From Clitopilus passeckerianus (taxonomy: Eukaryota; Basidiomycota; Agaricomycetes; Agaricales; Entolomataceae), in NCBI GenBank assembly GCA_944990035.1, contig CALYLX010000098.1, positions 682,001 through 746,000 of the forward strand: a DNA stretch of 64,000 nt. Direction: 5' to 3'. Position 1 is the stretch's first letter; the number at the start of each line of letters is the position of its first letter. This document shows positions 1-12,007 of the stretch, in pieces. Both the position numbers and the translations under genes were made by a program. The notes under the pieces are model-generated. The model was not told where the DNA came from. It did no database searches and saw nothing but the letters and a program-made list of their open reading frames with translations.

Positions 1-2025
1 ACACAGCGTAGCTAGGTGATTTCAAGTTTCAGTCACTGGAAAGTCACACAGAGTCCCTCCACTCCGACACTCACCTAATCTTGTCGCCTCGCTCATAGCC
101 AGGACCACGTACTGCGTCATGCACGTCCAGCCCATTCTTCGCGGCAAACTCCAAGGCCTGTTTTTCCTTACTAGGTGCTTCAATATGAATATCAACAGCG
201 GGTCCGTTTGGAACATTGGGGGGCGCATTGTGTTGCCAGCGATCCGCTGATTTGTTTGGGGTTAGAGCATTGCTTGACCGAACGATCGATATCCGAGCTT
301 ACCAGAGATGCGCCATCTGTGGGCCGTTTCACGAATAACTCTAGTCGAAGCTTCAAAGTAGGCCGACTGAACACCTAAGTATCCCGTATTGAGTGCTACT
401 GTGAGTTCGTGGACTTGCTCCTTATCGTGTTCATAATTGTCCCTTGAGCCCGTTCTGTAAATTGTACGACATCCTGTGAGTGACAGCACAAAAATGAAAT
501 TGTGGGACGAACTGCACAAGGATCAGCTTCTTTATCGTGTAATGCCAGCGTGTGAGGGGGAACTTTGCCCAGCCTACTCCATATGCTGGATATTCGTCGG
601 TGAAGCTGTAGTGACTATCAGCGATGTTCCTAAATGAATATACTTCAGAGACTTACAAACAAACCTGTCTGGACCTCTCCGACTCCTTGTAGCTCGAAAT
701 CGAAGAAATATCCTCGTGCCGCCTCTCCCAGAGCTTCTCAAGGAATCCAGGCGCTCCCGAAGCATCTCCCAGAATGAAATCCGCGGAATGCTTCGCGTTG
801 CGAATCGCCTACACATGAGGGAAGGTTAGCATGGTCGGAATCTTGTATCCCAAAGAGTCAAAACTTACGGCTTCTAAATCACCCACCCACGCTTCCCTGA
901 TGGCCATGTATCCGGCTATATTTATCTATTTAATCGCGCGACGCACGTATCTCAACGACACTCACACATAAGATCAGCGTTCTCCGAGGTGAAGACAGAA
1001 TGGGCCCAGTAAGAGCGTAGCGTTAACATCATCTGAAAATGAATTAGGCTGCGAGAATACGTTGCATTATGCCACTGGTTTCTCACCTTATCATAGGTTA
1101 ACAACCAGTTAACGCCCAGAACGTAAAGGTCAAGAATCTCTTGCGTAGGAGGCATATGGTCGGTCATGTAGGTCTCCAGGTCTTGGACAGCCTCCTTAAG
1201 CTTGGCGTACTTCAATTGCAATTCCCCCGTGTTGCGTCCTTCTGCACCCAGGTAATGTTTGATTTCTTGGTTCTCGTTATAGGAAATGAATGAGTGGAGC
1301 CTCTCGACGTGATCGTTCCACCAATCACTGGAAGCTCGAGTTTCAGTGTCCGACTAAGAAAGGAAAACGAAGAAATGACTTACATAGCGTGCCTAATATC
1401 CACTTCGTGTTTCTCATACGCCACGTGAACCTCTTTTAACTCCTCTTCTCTCTTGTCATCTCCACGGCGGACCTTATTGTTTTCTTCCGTTTTTTTAATT
1501 TCCGCGTTGAGTTCGGCGATGTCCTTGGCCACCGCTTCTCCCAACGTGTCAAGTTCAGCGGACAGGTGGGTTTGGAGCTCGTCAAGTCGTTTCTTAAGGG
1601 CAATCTTGGTGTCCGAAATTGCAGCGGAGGACTCTTTGATCAAGGCCTTAACGTCGTTCAGGTCGGGTAGAACTGCCTCCGTTGTCGACTCCTGTGTATG
1701 ACTCCCACCAAAGATAGACTCTACAGCGGAGATACCCTTAGATACGAGGGGCCCTGACAGAGATATTCTTTGAGATGTCGCACAACAATCGGAGAGAAAA
1801 TACTCACCAACACCAGGAATAAGATCCGTTAGACCAGGTAATAACTTGCCAGCTTGCTTGAGCAAAGAGCTTGGCTCCCACTAAATCATAGCGAAATTCA
1901 ATACATCAGCAAATCGCCGAAAAACAGATCCGAGAGGAGGTCACCTTCACATCGGGAGCTATGACGTGGGTAACGCCTTCAGCAACTTTGCCCAGAAAAC
2001 CAGTGATTGAACCCCAGATGCCCAT
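1..2025 (-). CDS. Unrecognised helical coiled-coil protein, 3' end cut by window edge
   Basis: A minus-strand gene begins with ATG at 2025 and runs off the left edge. Exons read from splice signals include 1945-2025, 1808-1880, 1384-1753 and one starting near 1332, then several more. The last whole exon seen ends at a GTGAGT donor near position 75. Residues 1-27 form a hydrophobic, amphipathic stretch (MGIWGSITGFLGKVAEGV) and a second glycine-rich hydrophobic stretch follows (LLPGLTDLIPGVGPLV). Residues about 90-170 are a charged heptad-like coiled coil rich in E, K and L. Further helices follow around DWWNDHVERLHSF and NWLLTYDK. A later exon (about 76-270) reads coherently, with RWQHNAPPNVPNGPAVDIHI. 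I do not recognise the family. An all-helical membrane-interacting domain is one possibility, from the amphipathic start only. Splicing between about 390 and 560 is ambiguous because two frames are possible there. The gene itself is fairly sure, its function unknown. Confidence 0.6.
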
Positions 2026-5000
2026 GGTTCAGATGCGACGGTAGAGATTGTCCGAAGCGATGGCGAAAAGAGCCAGGACGTGAGGGTATTTATACCCCTC
2101 GCAGTTAAGAATCGGCGTCGTCCGCGGCCAAAAAAAGACGAATTGTTGGAGGCATCGATAACGCAAAGTCAGATGGTAATTGAGAGACCGCGCAGGTTCT
2201 CATGACTAGTGGTGGTGCATTCCAGGTGTCCTCAATCGCAGTGACACGCGGTTCAAGATGGTCCTGATTCAGTAAATCCATACACGTTCTGCCACACGAC
2301 GAGGTGGCCGAAGCCCAGAATAGCCTCTTCAATCAGTTTGTGGAATCTACGCAGCAGAGAAGTAGACAGGAGCAATGTTTGTTCAATCATTAGAAGCGTC
2401 CAAGACAATTCATGTGGCTCATGGAATGATTATCGTGTCAAGGAGGCTGTCAATCTACGGCGTATCGGAGCCAGGTGCCTCATTTGCGATGGTTCTAGCC
2501 GCTTCGAAACAGTGTGCCGGAGTCATATATCATCGGCAAACTATGTCTTTGAGATACAAACAAGGAAAGAATCCAAGAATGCCAGGCATGGTACCAGTTA
2601 ACGAGGAGTGGGAGGCGTAATTACGAAGCAATCGTGAGGTCTATTCTGACAGCTTGTATGCAATCATATGGATTTGTGACTGTGGTGCATTTCCAGAGTG
2701 AACGCCGCCCTAGAACAATTGGGCAGCATTCAGGATGTCACCGGCAGCGAGTTGGAATTCCTCCGAGCATGATCTAAAGTCTCAAACGCAGTTAAGAATG
2801 TTTGCAGACCTACGAGTGAAGACGCGCATCGGTTTCGAGATGAGGCTGAGGATACGAAGCTCAAGAAACTCCGTCACGAAGAGGAGGAGGCTGAGTCATG
2901 CCCTGGTGTCCATCAGTGGTACTGGTAGAGTCATCCCGATAATGGTCAGGCAATGGAGCCAGCTGTCGAAGGTCAAGTCATGAGTTGCAGCCCCATGAAC
3001 AAGTGTGATAGTTTTGACAAGGGAAATGACCTGTCAACAATTGTGCTTCTCGGAATGGCCATTCGTCGTCACAGGGATGCGGGTTGAGTATCGTTCGGAA
3101 ATAGATGAGATGGTGCAAGGTTCAAGACCATCGTGTCATAGTCCCATTCTTGAAAGGGAACGTGTCGACGGCCCCGGATCCACATAGGGGTTTTTCACAG
3201 GAAGATGCAGGATGAGTTTTGGATTGGGAAAGTTGAAAGCGGTTGGAACAGTCGAATGAGGAAAGTGATACTCACTAACTAGCCACGGGATCGCAAACAA
3301 TCAAGTCATGCCTCAGGCTGTCCGTCTGGGAGGCTTGTAATTTTTGGGGGTTTCGCTGCCAATAAGCCCGATGACGTCACGAGCTTAGGACGTCCAAATA
3401 TTTCCCGGAATTTCCAACTCCCAAGCAGTCTGGAGAATTCACCGACTGTCATTAGTGTCGTGCGTTCTTTCCTTTGATTGCTCGTCCATTCTTTACTCCT
3501 CCCTTCTTCCTCCTTCGTCTCCTCGTCTCCTTCACTGACGCCTTCCTCACATCCTTTTGACCGAATTCCTCATAAAATAGACCGGAATCAAAACTACATC
3601 AGAGCAAACCTATGCCAACTTACGCCCCCGCAAATTCCAGAACTCATCTCCTAGGACTCGACTGTCCCCGAGCTCGGAGGCCTTACGGGTGGGTATTTCC
3701 CGGTGGTGTTGAGGGACGTGGAGAGGGTCGCGAGGGAAATACGCGGGGAACAGGAGAAAGAGGCAAGAGAAGGGAGGAAGGAGAGGAGATCAGGAGGTTT
3801 ATTGGAAGAGGAGCCGTATGTAGGTTGGGTGGAACGGAAGGCTAGATCGATTTTCATTTCATGCTTGATCTAACTTTCTACACTACACTTGAAGCTTGAC
3901 GTCTCTTATGACGAAGAAGTGTCACATATATATATTGTAATTGACGTTTGATTGTCATACTTTTACTCTCAAATCCTTCTCGACTGAGCTCCTAGCATAC
4001 TAAGCCTCATAGCACGGACATGGACACTCGAAGCTTGAAGCTTGATATGAGGGGGAGACTGAGGTGCATTGGAATGTGGTACATTGTATGTATAGTATGT
4101 AAGTATATCGATGGGAGGTGACTCGGTTGTGTAGAGTATTGGTACGCTGTCTGTTTTTGCCTCGTCTCGCTACTGAGGAGTGCCAGTGCCGGTGACTCGG
4201 GGGAGAGGCCTGGATGGGACTGGGACTGGGGTCAGTGGGCGTTGACGGTGGCGGTGGCGGAGGGAATGAAAGTGAGAGGGAGAGTGGGCGTAAAGTGGGG
4301 GTAACTCTAAGACGCATTCACTCCAGCTCTCCTCAGCTCTTCTTCTTCTTCTCCTCCTCCTCCCCGCTTAAAACCGGTTGTCGTCCAGCCTGCAGAGCGG
4401 AGAACGGGAATGTGGATGTGGAGGACACGACTGCTATCCGATCTAATCAGATCCGAGTTCGCCAGTGGGGTACGGGAGGAGAAGGGAGCTACCAGTCGGT
4501 CTCTCCTACAACCGGGGACGAGATGCATAAAGTGGGAGGTGTGCGAGTCAATATCATGATATGTTCAACTCGGACATCGGGAAGTCACAGTAGGGTTCTC
4601 CCCAATTTCAGGCTGGAGTAACTGAGTGCCAGCGGGTGACCGTTAATGGTAGAGACGCATGCCATGTGGAGTGTATGGTGATTGAAAGGGTGAAAGTCGA
4701 GCAGTCTCCTTGGGGTACGCCGCGGCAAGGGTTTGGAACTTGAGTAGCAATGGCGTGTATCGCCTTAACTTGGGCTGGGGTCGCGCAGCGGGAGATGTTA
4801 ACGTGATTTGGGGTGCCTGGGATGAGAAGGGATTGTATGCGTTAAAACTGGCGGAGACTTGGAGGATTGATGATTTGTTGTTGGAAAGAGTGCCAGGACA
4901 GATTGGTGGTGTGTTCTTGAACACACGAAGGCATGAACGTCCATATGTCCTCAGGCCTCGGCGGCGGGGGAACATTTGGTTTGGGGTAGGTGTCGAGGTG

Positions 5001-6109
5001 ATTGGAGCTGGGGCTGACATGTCGGTGCCGTTCGACTCCAAGGACGAGTAGGACCTTTCGAGGGGGGAAGAAAAAGGGTACATCTGTAGAACTGCTGGCC
5101 ACATTCGGAGGAGGCCAAGGAGCCCTAGTAGAACATCCAGAGGCGGTCCAAGTTGGGTTCGGAGCTGTGGATGTGGCTGTGGGGAGTGAGGAGTGACTCG
5201 AGCAATGTTCCCCACTGGCGGGAACATGAAGAAATTCGAAGGGTCCAATATAATTTCAGCGTCCGAGTCTGCTTGGACCTGGTACCAGTGGATTCAGGGA
5301 TTCTGGCAAGCTCTAGGCAAGCCCGCGTGGTGAGGTAATGTCGATTTGTATCAAGGTCTTCACCAGGAATGGTTGGGAAACATGCGCACTGCCAGCATGA
5401 GGTTGGTGTCGAAAGGGTCCGAGTCCGCTTGGGATAAGATGTGCAACGTGTAACTTCGACATTGCTATATCCGATAATCGCGTAGCCGTCTGCAATGGTA
5501 TGTATCTCGTGTAATTCTGAGTGCCTTGAACGAACTTTCAAGAAAGAGTAAAGAATAATATGATGTCAAGGCGTACTCGTATGGCGGCCTCCGCATGACC
5601 TTTGGGCATTTCTACTGCATTGGAAGGTCATTTCAATTGTCCCTGTCCTTTTCCGGAACTTGAAGATGCCTCCGGGGCGAAGGAGGAAGCGTGGTGCCGT
5701 GAGTCGACTCGGATGTTGGTGGTACACTTGCCAGTGGGAGTTTACAGGCCTTCAAGATCGGGATCAATGAACAGCAGGTACAGCTTTCACTGTAGCTGAC
5801 AGATCTAGACTGTCCACCGAGACGCAGAGGGTCCTAACTTTTGAGGGCGATGGTGTCCACAGCCTTTGCATGGCCATCACGGGTAAAGAAAGAATCTGAG
5901 TTTGGTCTCGCGTGATGGGTCCCAGCAAGTTGCAACTTCAAGAGCTTGTGCAGAACGGCCACTCTGGAAAAACACTTTAAAATTCTGCCAAAAGATGGCA
6001 AGCATGTCAACTCGCGGATTGCAGCAAAAAGTTATTTACACATGACTGAATCTTACCAGAAGCCCAAAATGAGTGCAACTAGCCCAGACGGCGAGCGCAT
6101 TGCGATCTT
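2026..6109. other. Gene-poor stretch
   Basis: No gene is supported across about 4 kb. There are short ORFs on both strands, a purine-rich stretch around 3690-3790, a CT-rich microsatellite near 4337-4366 and a palindromic TGACGTCA-type site near 3372. None of the ORFs keeps a coherent frame across plausible splice sites or resembles a family I know. Confidence 0.5.
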
Positions 6110-6144
6110 CACAGCAGTTTGATCCAAAACAGTCGCCCAAACCG
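6110..6144 (+). promoter_or_regulatory. Upstream conserved block of NLR copy 1
   Basis: This block reads CACAGCAG, a short spacer, then a form of AAGCGCCCAAACC (here AGTCGCCCAAACC). The same arrangement lies before the start codon of the other two NLR copies (14717-14749 and 59499-59538), 125-160 bp upstream of each ATG. It is conserved although the surrounding upstream sequence is not, so a shared promoter or 5'UTR element is likely. Confidence 0.5.
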
Positions 6145-6268
6145 CCTTGTGTTTTCATTGCAGTGCTTGCAGGTTTCCTTATCTCTCTCAGCTTGGGGCC
6201 CTTCCTGAGTACATGTTACATACCCGGATCGAACCCTCTTACATACGTCCCCTCAAGGAACCTCAGGA

Positions 6269-9200
6269 ATGTTCTATCTACTACTTGTCGGCTTGGTGGC
6301 CGTCTTTGGGTATTCCTTCTAGAGACAGCGACGGCGCTTAGAACCTCGAAAGAAATTACCCTCTCCAAACCTCGCGAATGTAACCCCCAGCTCAGGCTCG
6401 AACCTTACCAACGAAGATACCTCCTCAGAGCTACACACTGCCGACCTTGACCATCCGTTGCCTTCAGGCTTGAACGAGCATGTCACCTCAGAGGAGGACA
6501 GGCGCCTCCTGCAAGAATACTCGTGGGCGTCGTACCAGTGCCTTCTGCCTGCGATGAAGCAGGCTATGGAATCGGTCGTGTTGAGAAGTCTACTCCAGGA
6601 CTCCCGGGATGTTTCGTATGACACATGTTTAGCATATCTTCACACGCATGAGGATGTTCGGGCACTTCTTCTTGAGGGTTGGGAGAAGGGGACGTTTGAA
6701 GCTTTGCGCGGTAATTGTGAGTATTATCTACAGCCCTTTAACTAGCATGGACTTACCCATTTTATTCTTTCAGCGACCTTTCTCGCGCTAGGCAACCCCG
6801 GAGAACGGAGAAAGAACGATGCGAAGATCCCAGCCCCCGAAGAGCTGATGGACAACGCCTCTTCTGAGATAGGCACAACTGGTGACGTTTCTATTACTCG
6901 TGAGTACCGAATGAACCAGCGTCTGCAAGATTGCTAAAGTTTCCCTGGGTTTGCAGGTCTCAGTGAGACGGCTGGTGAGATCCTGGCCAAGACGGGCCGT
7001 CAAACTTCCGGGGCTGAAATAGCCACATCCAAACGTAAATGTGGAAGACAAAACGACAAGGACGAAGAAAGCAAAATGATAGATCATGACCTTGCGTCCT
7101 CCCGCGAGATGGTACAAGCGGGAAATGACTCGGAGGTCAACATCTACGGCGGCAACATTTATAACATCGCAGGAGACGTCTGGCGAGTTACTTGTTGGTC
7201 TACTCAATCACGAGTCAGCTCTGTATGAACGACACTGACATCCGGTCAATTACAGATTCCGGTGAGCACATTGTCGCCTCCGGATACCCTCCCTAGTACT
7301 TACCACGTGGCTGAACCCGATACAGGTAAGGATCATTTGGTGGCCGAATGGTTCTTTCCCGTTGACTACCGAGTCACGCATAACGAGATTTCCAAGAAAC
7401 GGTCAAAGAAAACCGGCGGGTGGTTCCTTCGCTCGAAGACGTATGGTGAATGGTGCACATCCCCGCAGCAAAGATTAATGTGGTGCCCTGGTATACGTAC
7501 GTAGTTCTATGTCCAATGACGGACACCGCCCTAATGGTCTCGTTCTAGCTGGCGTTGGTAAAACGGTCATGGCGTAGGCTTCCATTCCACTGCAGCCCGT
7601 TGTATCCCACTGACTTGCGAATCTTCAGCTCCCTCGTGGTAGATCACCTACGGATCTTTGACGAATCCAAAACCTGTGTTGGCGTCATCTACTTCAACTA
7701 CAAGCTCCGAGATCAGCAAAGCAAACTGGCCATCCTCGAGGCCCTTTGCAGACAGATGTTTGAAATTGGTCAACAACCTGCCTTTAAACACCTCTACGAC
7801 TTACATGAGAAAAGGAAAACACGACCCATGGAGCTGGAACTTCGATCGGCTCTATCTACTGCCATCCGGGGCTATGAGCACTGCTACCTCGTCCTGGACG
7901 CACTTGACGAATATACTGTACACTATAGTGACAAGCAGGTTCGCGAGATCATCGAAGCTATCCTATTGCTTGGAAAGAATGTAAAAGTCCTCATAACCTC
8001 CCGCGTTCTCGGAGAGATGAAAGCAACATTCAAAGAACTTGGGGCCGGCAGAGAAGAGATTGTTGCGGATGATAATGATATGAGTGCATATCTGGTGGAA
8101 AGGGTGACATCCCTGAAGTCCAAACTCGACTTTGGGGTGTCGGACGAGTTTTCCAAGCTGATCGTTGACAAGGTCGTGCAGGCTGCAAAAGGGCGGTAAG
8201 TTGTTTCCCTGCTCTCTGTTCTTTCAAATCTCTGATGGCTTGATATAAGATTCCTCGTTGCAGAACTTGGGATGAATCTGCTAGCCGAACAGCTCAACCT
8301 TGGAGATCTCGAAGATGCTCTCGAGGGCCTGCCCCACGAAATCGATGAAACTTACATCAGAGTCATGGAGCTCATCGAAAACTATTCGGGACCTCAAAGG
8401 GAACTTGCAATGAAGGCGTTGATGTGGGTTGCTTATTCCTGCCGCAGTCTTTCCGTTGGAGAACTTCAACATGCACTGGCTACAAAGCTTGGCAAGAAGG
8501 AGACAGATAAATATGTTACCCCGCTATCAACAGTGACTGGCCTTTGCGCAGGGCTGATTGTTGTGGAAGACAAAGGACAGTACAATGATTCTGATGCTGA
8601 GAGGATTGTACGATTTGTTCGTGAGTAGTACATTCATGAAATCTGAGTGCGTGGATTAACGCGTCCATTGTCAGATTTCACGACTCAAGAATTCTTTGAG
8701 GAGTTCCAATCAAAATACTTCATTGACGCGCACAAGGGGATGTTCTCAACATGCATTGATTACCTCTCAATCACGGGCAATCATATTCTTGCAGCGGACT
8801 CGAATTGGAATACACTTCGTTGGTCTCCTGATCAAAAAGCCCACCTTCAAGTTCCCTTCTACAACTATGCAGCATTGAACTGGGGGTACCATGCGAACAC
8901 ACACCATCAGCCCCTTCTTGGAGTTCTTGAATTCCTACGGAAGAATGGTCAACCTGCATTGCTCAGTTGCGACTACATACTGTCAGCATGGATGGATGGG
9001 ACAACGGAGAAGGATTGGCCCAGTATATTCCTGGCAGCATATCATGATCAAGTCAATGCTTTGTCAGTACTACTAGATAGGATGGACAACATTCCCCTCA
9101 CAGAGTTGCAGAGGAAACCACTGCACATTGCAGCTATTGCTGGTCGGACAGACTCTATGAAAGTGATACTGCAATGGGCAAGATCAAGTCACAATAATGA

Positions 9201-10242
9201 GGGTCCTATCGACAGTGACATTCCTGCGAGATGCAGGATAGAAAATAAACGGGACGCCAAAGGCAGGACACCTATCAGCTACGGCGCTGAGTACGGCCAG
9301 GAATCAGCTGTCAAGATGCTCATTGAGCATGCAGGTGTCGACGTGGACTTGAAGGACGACAAGGGCCGGACACCTTTTTCATACGCCATTCGGTCCGGTC
9401 AGGAGTCAGTCATCAACCTCCTCCTTGAGCAAGGAGGCATTGAGGTGGACTTGAAGGACAATTTTGGTTGGACTCCCTTTTCATGCGCGGTCCAGGGGGG
9501 GAACGAGTCAATTGTCAAGCTTCTGCTTGCGTATGGAGGATTTGATGTGGACTCTAAGAACAACCAGGGCCGGACTCCCTTTTCATATGCAACTCAACGG
9601 GGCGATGAGTCGATCATCAAGCTCCTCTTTGAGCATGAAGGAGTTGACGTGAACTCGAAGGACGAAGACGGCCGGACTCCTTTTTCATACGCGGCTTCGT
9701 GTGGCAAGGAGTCGATCATCACGCTCCTGCTTGACCATGGAGGAGTCGACGTGGACTCGAAGGATAAATACGGCCGGACTCCCTTTTCATACACGGCTCT
9801 ACATGGCCAGGAATCAGTCATCAAGCTCTTCCTTGAGCACGGAGGCATTGAGGTGGACTCGAAGGACAACGATGGCCGGACTCCCTTTTCATGGGCGGCT
9901 CAGTGTTGTGGGGAGTCAATCATCAAGCTCCTGCTTGAACATGGGGGAATTGACGTGGACTTGAAGGACCACGTGGGCCGGACTCCCCTTTCATATGCCG
10001 TACGGTCGGGTCGGGAGTCAACCATCAAGCTCCTCCTTGAGCATGGCGGAGTTGACGTGGACTCAAAGGACGACCATGGCTGGACTCCCATTTCATATGC
10101 GGCCCAGGGAGGCAATGAGTCGATTGTCAAGCTTCTGCTTGTGCATGGAGGATTCGAGATGGACCCGAAGGATAAAGTGTTGGAATTCAGCCGACAAGTG
10201 ACTCCACTCTTTGCAAGAGCCTTTGTGCCGATGGAACTTTGA
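6269..10242 (+). CDS. NLR paralogue 1: TM helix, NACHT, ankyrin repeats; in-frame stop at codon 18
   Basis: Nine exons can be read: 6269-6716, 6774-6899, 6957-7193, 7256-7261 (6 nt), 7326-7496, 7549-7573, 7629-8195, 8250-8620 and 8675-10242. Domain order is an N-terminal membrane helix (MFYLLLVGLVAVFGYSF), a helical domain ending in LLLEGWEKGTFEALRGN, a motif VNIYGGNIYNIAGDVWR, NACHT with Walker A GIPGVGKT, Walker B LVLDALDEY and sensor LITSRVLGE, then ankyrin repeats. Such NTPases act as intracellular receptors in fungal non-self recognition. Codon 18 is TAG (6320-6322), where both paralogues have TGG (Trp). It could be a nonsense mutation, or a new acceptor (CCTTCTAG) serving an upstream exon. 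The 3' end also breaks off mid-repeat (about 10174) into unrelated sequence. All other exons keep frame, so loss of function is recent, or the start has moved. Confidence 0.85.
9262..10173 (+). repeat. Ankyrin array of NLR copy 1, 102-nt period
   Basis: Nine consecutive units begin with a Gly codon followed by (R/W)TP(F/I/L)S at 9262, 9364, 9466, 9568, 9670, 9772, 9874, 9976 and 10078. The spacing is exactly 102 nt. Each encodes 34 residues of ankyrin type, with consensus GRTPFSYAxxxGxESIIKLL and LEHGGxxVDSKD. The units are clearly similar at DNA level. The array stops in the ninth unit after the KDK residues. Confidence 0.9.
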
Positions 10243-12007
10243 CCAGATTGCCCAGGAGCTGGAAATTCCGCCAAATATTTTGCGGAATGTTTTGCCCAAC
10301 TTTTCATTCCCTGACATGGTACAGTATGTCCCAGCTGCAATCACGGATTTCGGTGTCATGCCCACAACCCTGCCCTGCTGCAAACAGCGTAATAACGAGA
10401 ATTGTCATGTATGGAAGAGAGCTTTGGCGCAGAGGTGTTTAATATACCTCTAGTACTACTACTTTACGGCCTTTCTTCGTAGTCCAGAACACATTTTGCT
10501 CTAGGTGTTGTTTTCGAAACTACTGGATTGTCCAAGAATTGTCCATTGTTGATGCTTTGCTCGCGAAAAACTCAAAAGGCTCATATTGACCTCCTCAGCA
10601 TCCAATTGAGGGTGGAATCTAAAGGGATCTGCAGACGGCTCCACACATTGGGACGTCAGATCTGCTTCCGGAAAGAGCGTTCGGTTGATCGGTTATGTAT
10701 GCATATGCGAGGGGAAGTGGGAAGACATGAGGAAAGGCAAAGGGTAAGGGCAAATGGGGAACAAGTAAAGCCTGGACTCGACATCCAGAAAACCTAAGAA
10801 ACAACGAGGTAGGTCAGCATACATATCAATAGCGTAAGAATAAGCAAGAGCATGAATACGAAGGAAAGAAATCTTACAGTGGCATCTCAGGAACCTCTGG
10901 CCTTGCAGCCTCTTGCCCATCTAGCAAACGTCCGGGGTGCATTCGTCGTCGTCCATATCGAGGCTGATTGGGGGGTTCAATTATATACCTTCCCCATAAG
11001 ATCCACCCCCTCCCTTTCGACTTGGTTTAGATTTTGTGATCATCGTCATAGTGCGGATGCCAATAATATTCTGGAATACGCCTCTGGAAACGATCTTCTC
11101 CTTGCTGCTCTTCTGTACATCCTCGCGGTTTAGGTCTAAGTGACGGTGGGAAGGTGTGGACAGAAGGCTATTGGGTATTTGCAGGATCACGAGAAGAGCG
11201 AGGGCAGGAGAAGACGACCAGCGACAGGTTCTGTTGACTATGGTCAGAGTCAGTATCGAGATAAATAAGAGCGGAAAGGGGGAAAGAGGGTACGCACCGT
11301 ACGGCACAAGTTCGCAAATCCAATCTTTTGGAAACGTATCGAGCTCTTTCGAGGGCTCGAGCCAGGTGATTCGTTGGAGCACGGAGGGGCAGTGATGACG
11401 CCTAACAATTAGGCCATGGTGACGGTGCCATGCCTAACCTCCTCTTTCTGTGCAGGTACAGCGGTGGTCGGAACATGCTACTCCGCAAGCACAATCTGCA
11501 CATCTTCGCCCGGCCACTCTGGATCCCAACAGAGCTTCAAGTTAAGCGGTTAAGCTGGGATGCTGGTGCGGGAAAGGAGGAGGTCAGATCTGCTGTGTTG
11601 GGGATTACAAGGCAGGAGGTGAATTAAAAACCGCGAATGGGAGGGGTCGATGGGATGTACCTGTGTGGGGAGAGAATTTATTGGTTCGTTCACTTCGAAC
11701 TATAGAACGACGTAGAGACGTACATCTGGCTGAATGTCACGGTTCTGGTTGGGAGTTGATCAATGTCGATGAAATTTGAAGCTTGACGGCAAAGAAAGCC
11801 ACGGAAATATCTTCAACTATTCCAAGTCAGTGCTATCGGTAAGAAGGACCGCAATACAAGTTTACTGACCCATCCTTGTTTTCATTGTTGTGGAAGGCAC
11901 TTGACCTCCGTGCAAAGTCGGATGGGCGAGTCGAAGGCCTTTGGGCTGTTGGGCCGCATCGTGCTGCTCCGCTTTCGGTATGACGTTCTCACGCCCGAAG
12001 ATCGCCT
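10243..12007. other. Gene-poor stretch after NLR copy 1
   Basis: No gene is supported. The first 200 bases carry a coherent plus-strand reading (around WNFDQIAQELEIPPNILRN) in a frame different from the NLR. It may be a fragment of another coding sequence abutted to the broken ankyrin array. The rest holds only short ORFs and purine-rich runs. Confidence 0.4.

Noticed and set aside
3612..3857. Arg/Gly/Glu-rich ORFs on both strands
   Set aside because: They follow from a purine-rich stretch with GGAGAG runs, not from coding constraint.
4643..5248. 201-codon minus ORF and overlapping 113-codon plus ORF at 4710-5051
   Set aside because: Composition is driven by Pro/Ser or Gly/Arg codons mirrored on the two strands. 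There are no splice signals, and no family is recognised.
6073..6450. 125-codon ORF overlapping the start of NLR copy 1
   Set aside because: It is in a different frame from the conserved NLR exon and ignores the paralogue alignment. A part of it could still serve as an upstream exon if splicing to 6323 occurs.
9262..10173. Regular 102-nt direct repeats as a possible CRISPR or satellite
   Set aside because: The repeats are in frame, have no spacers and encode ankyrin units. The host is eukaryotic.
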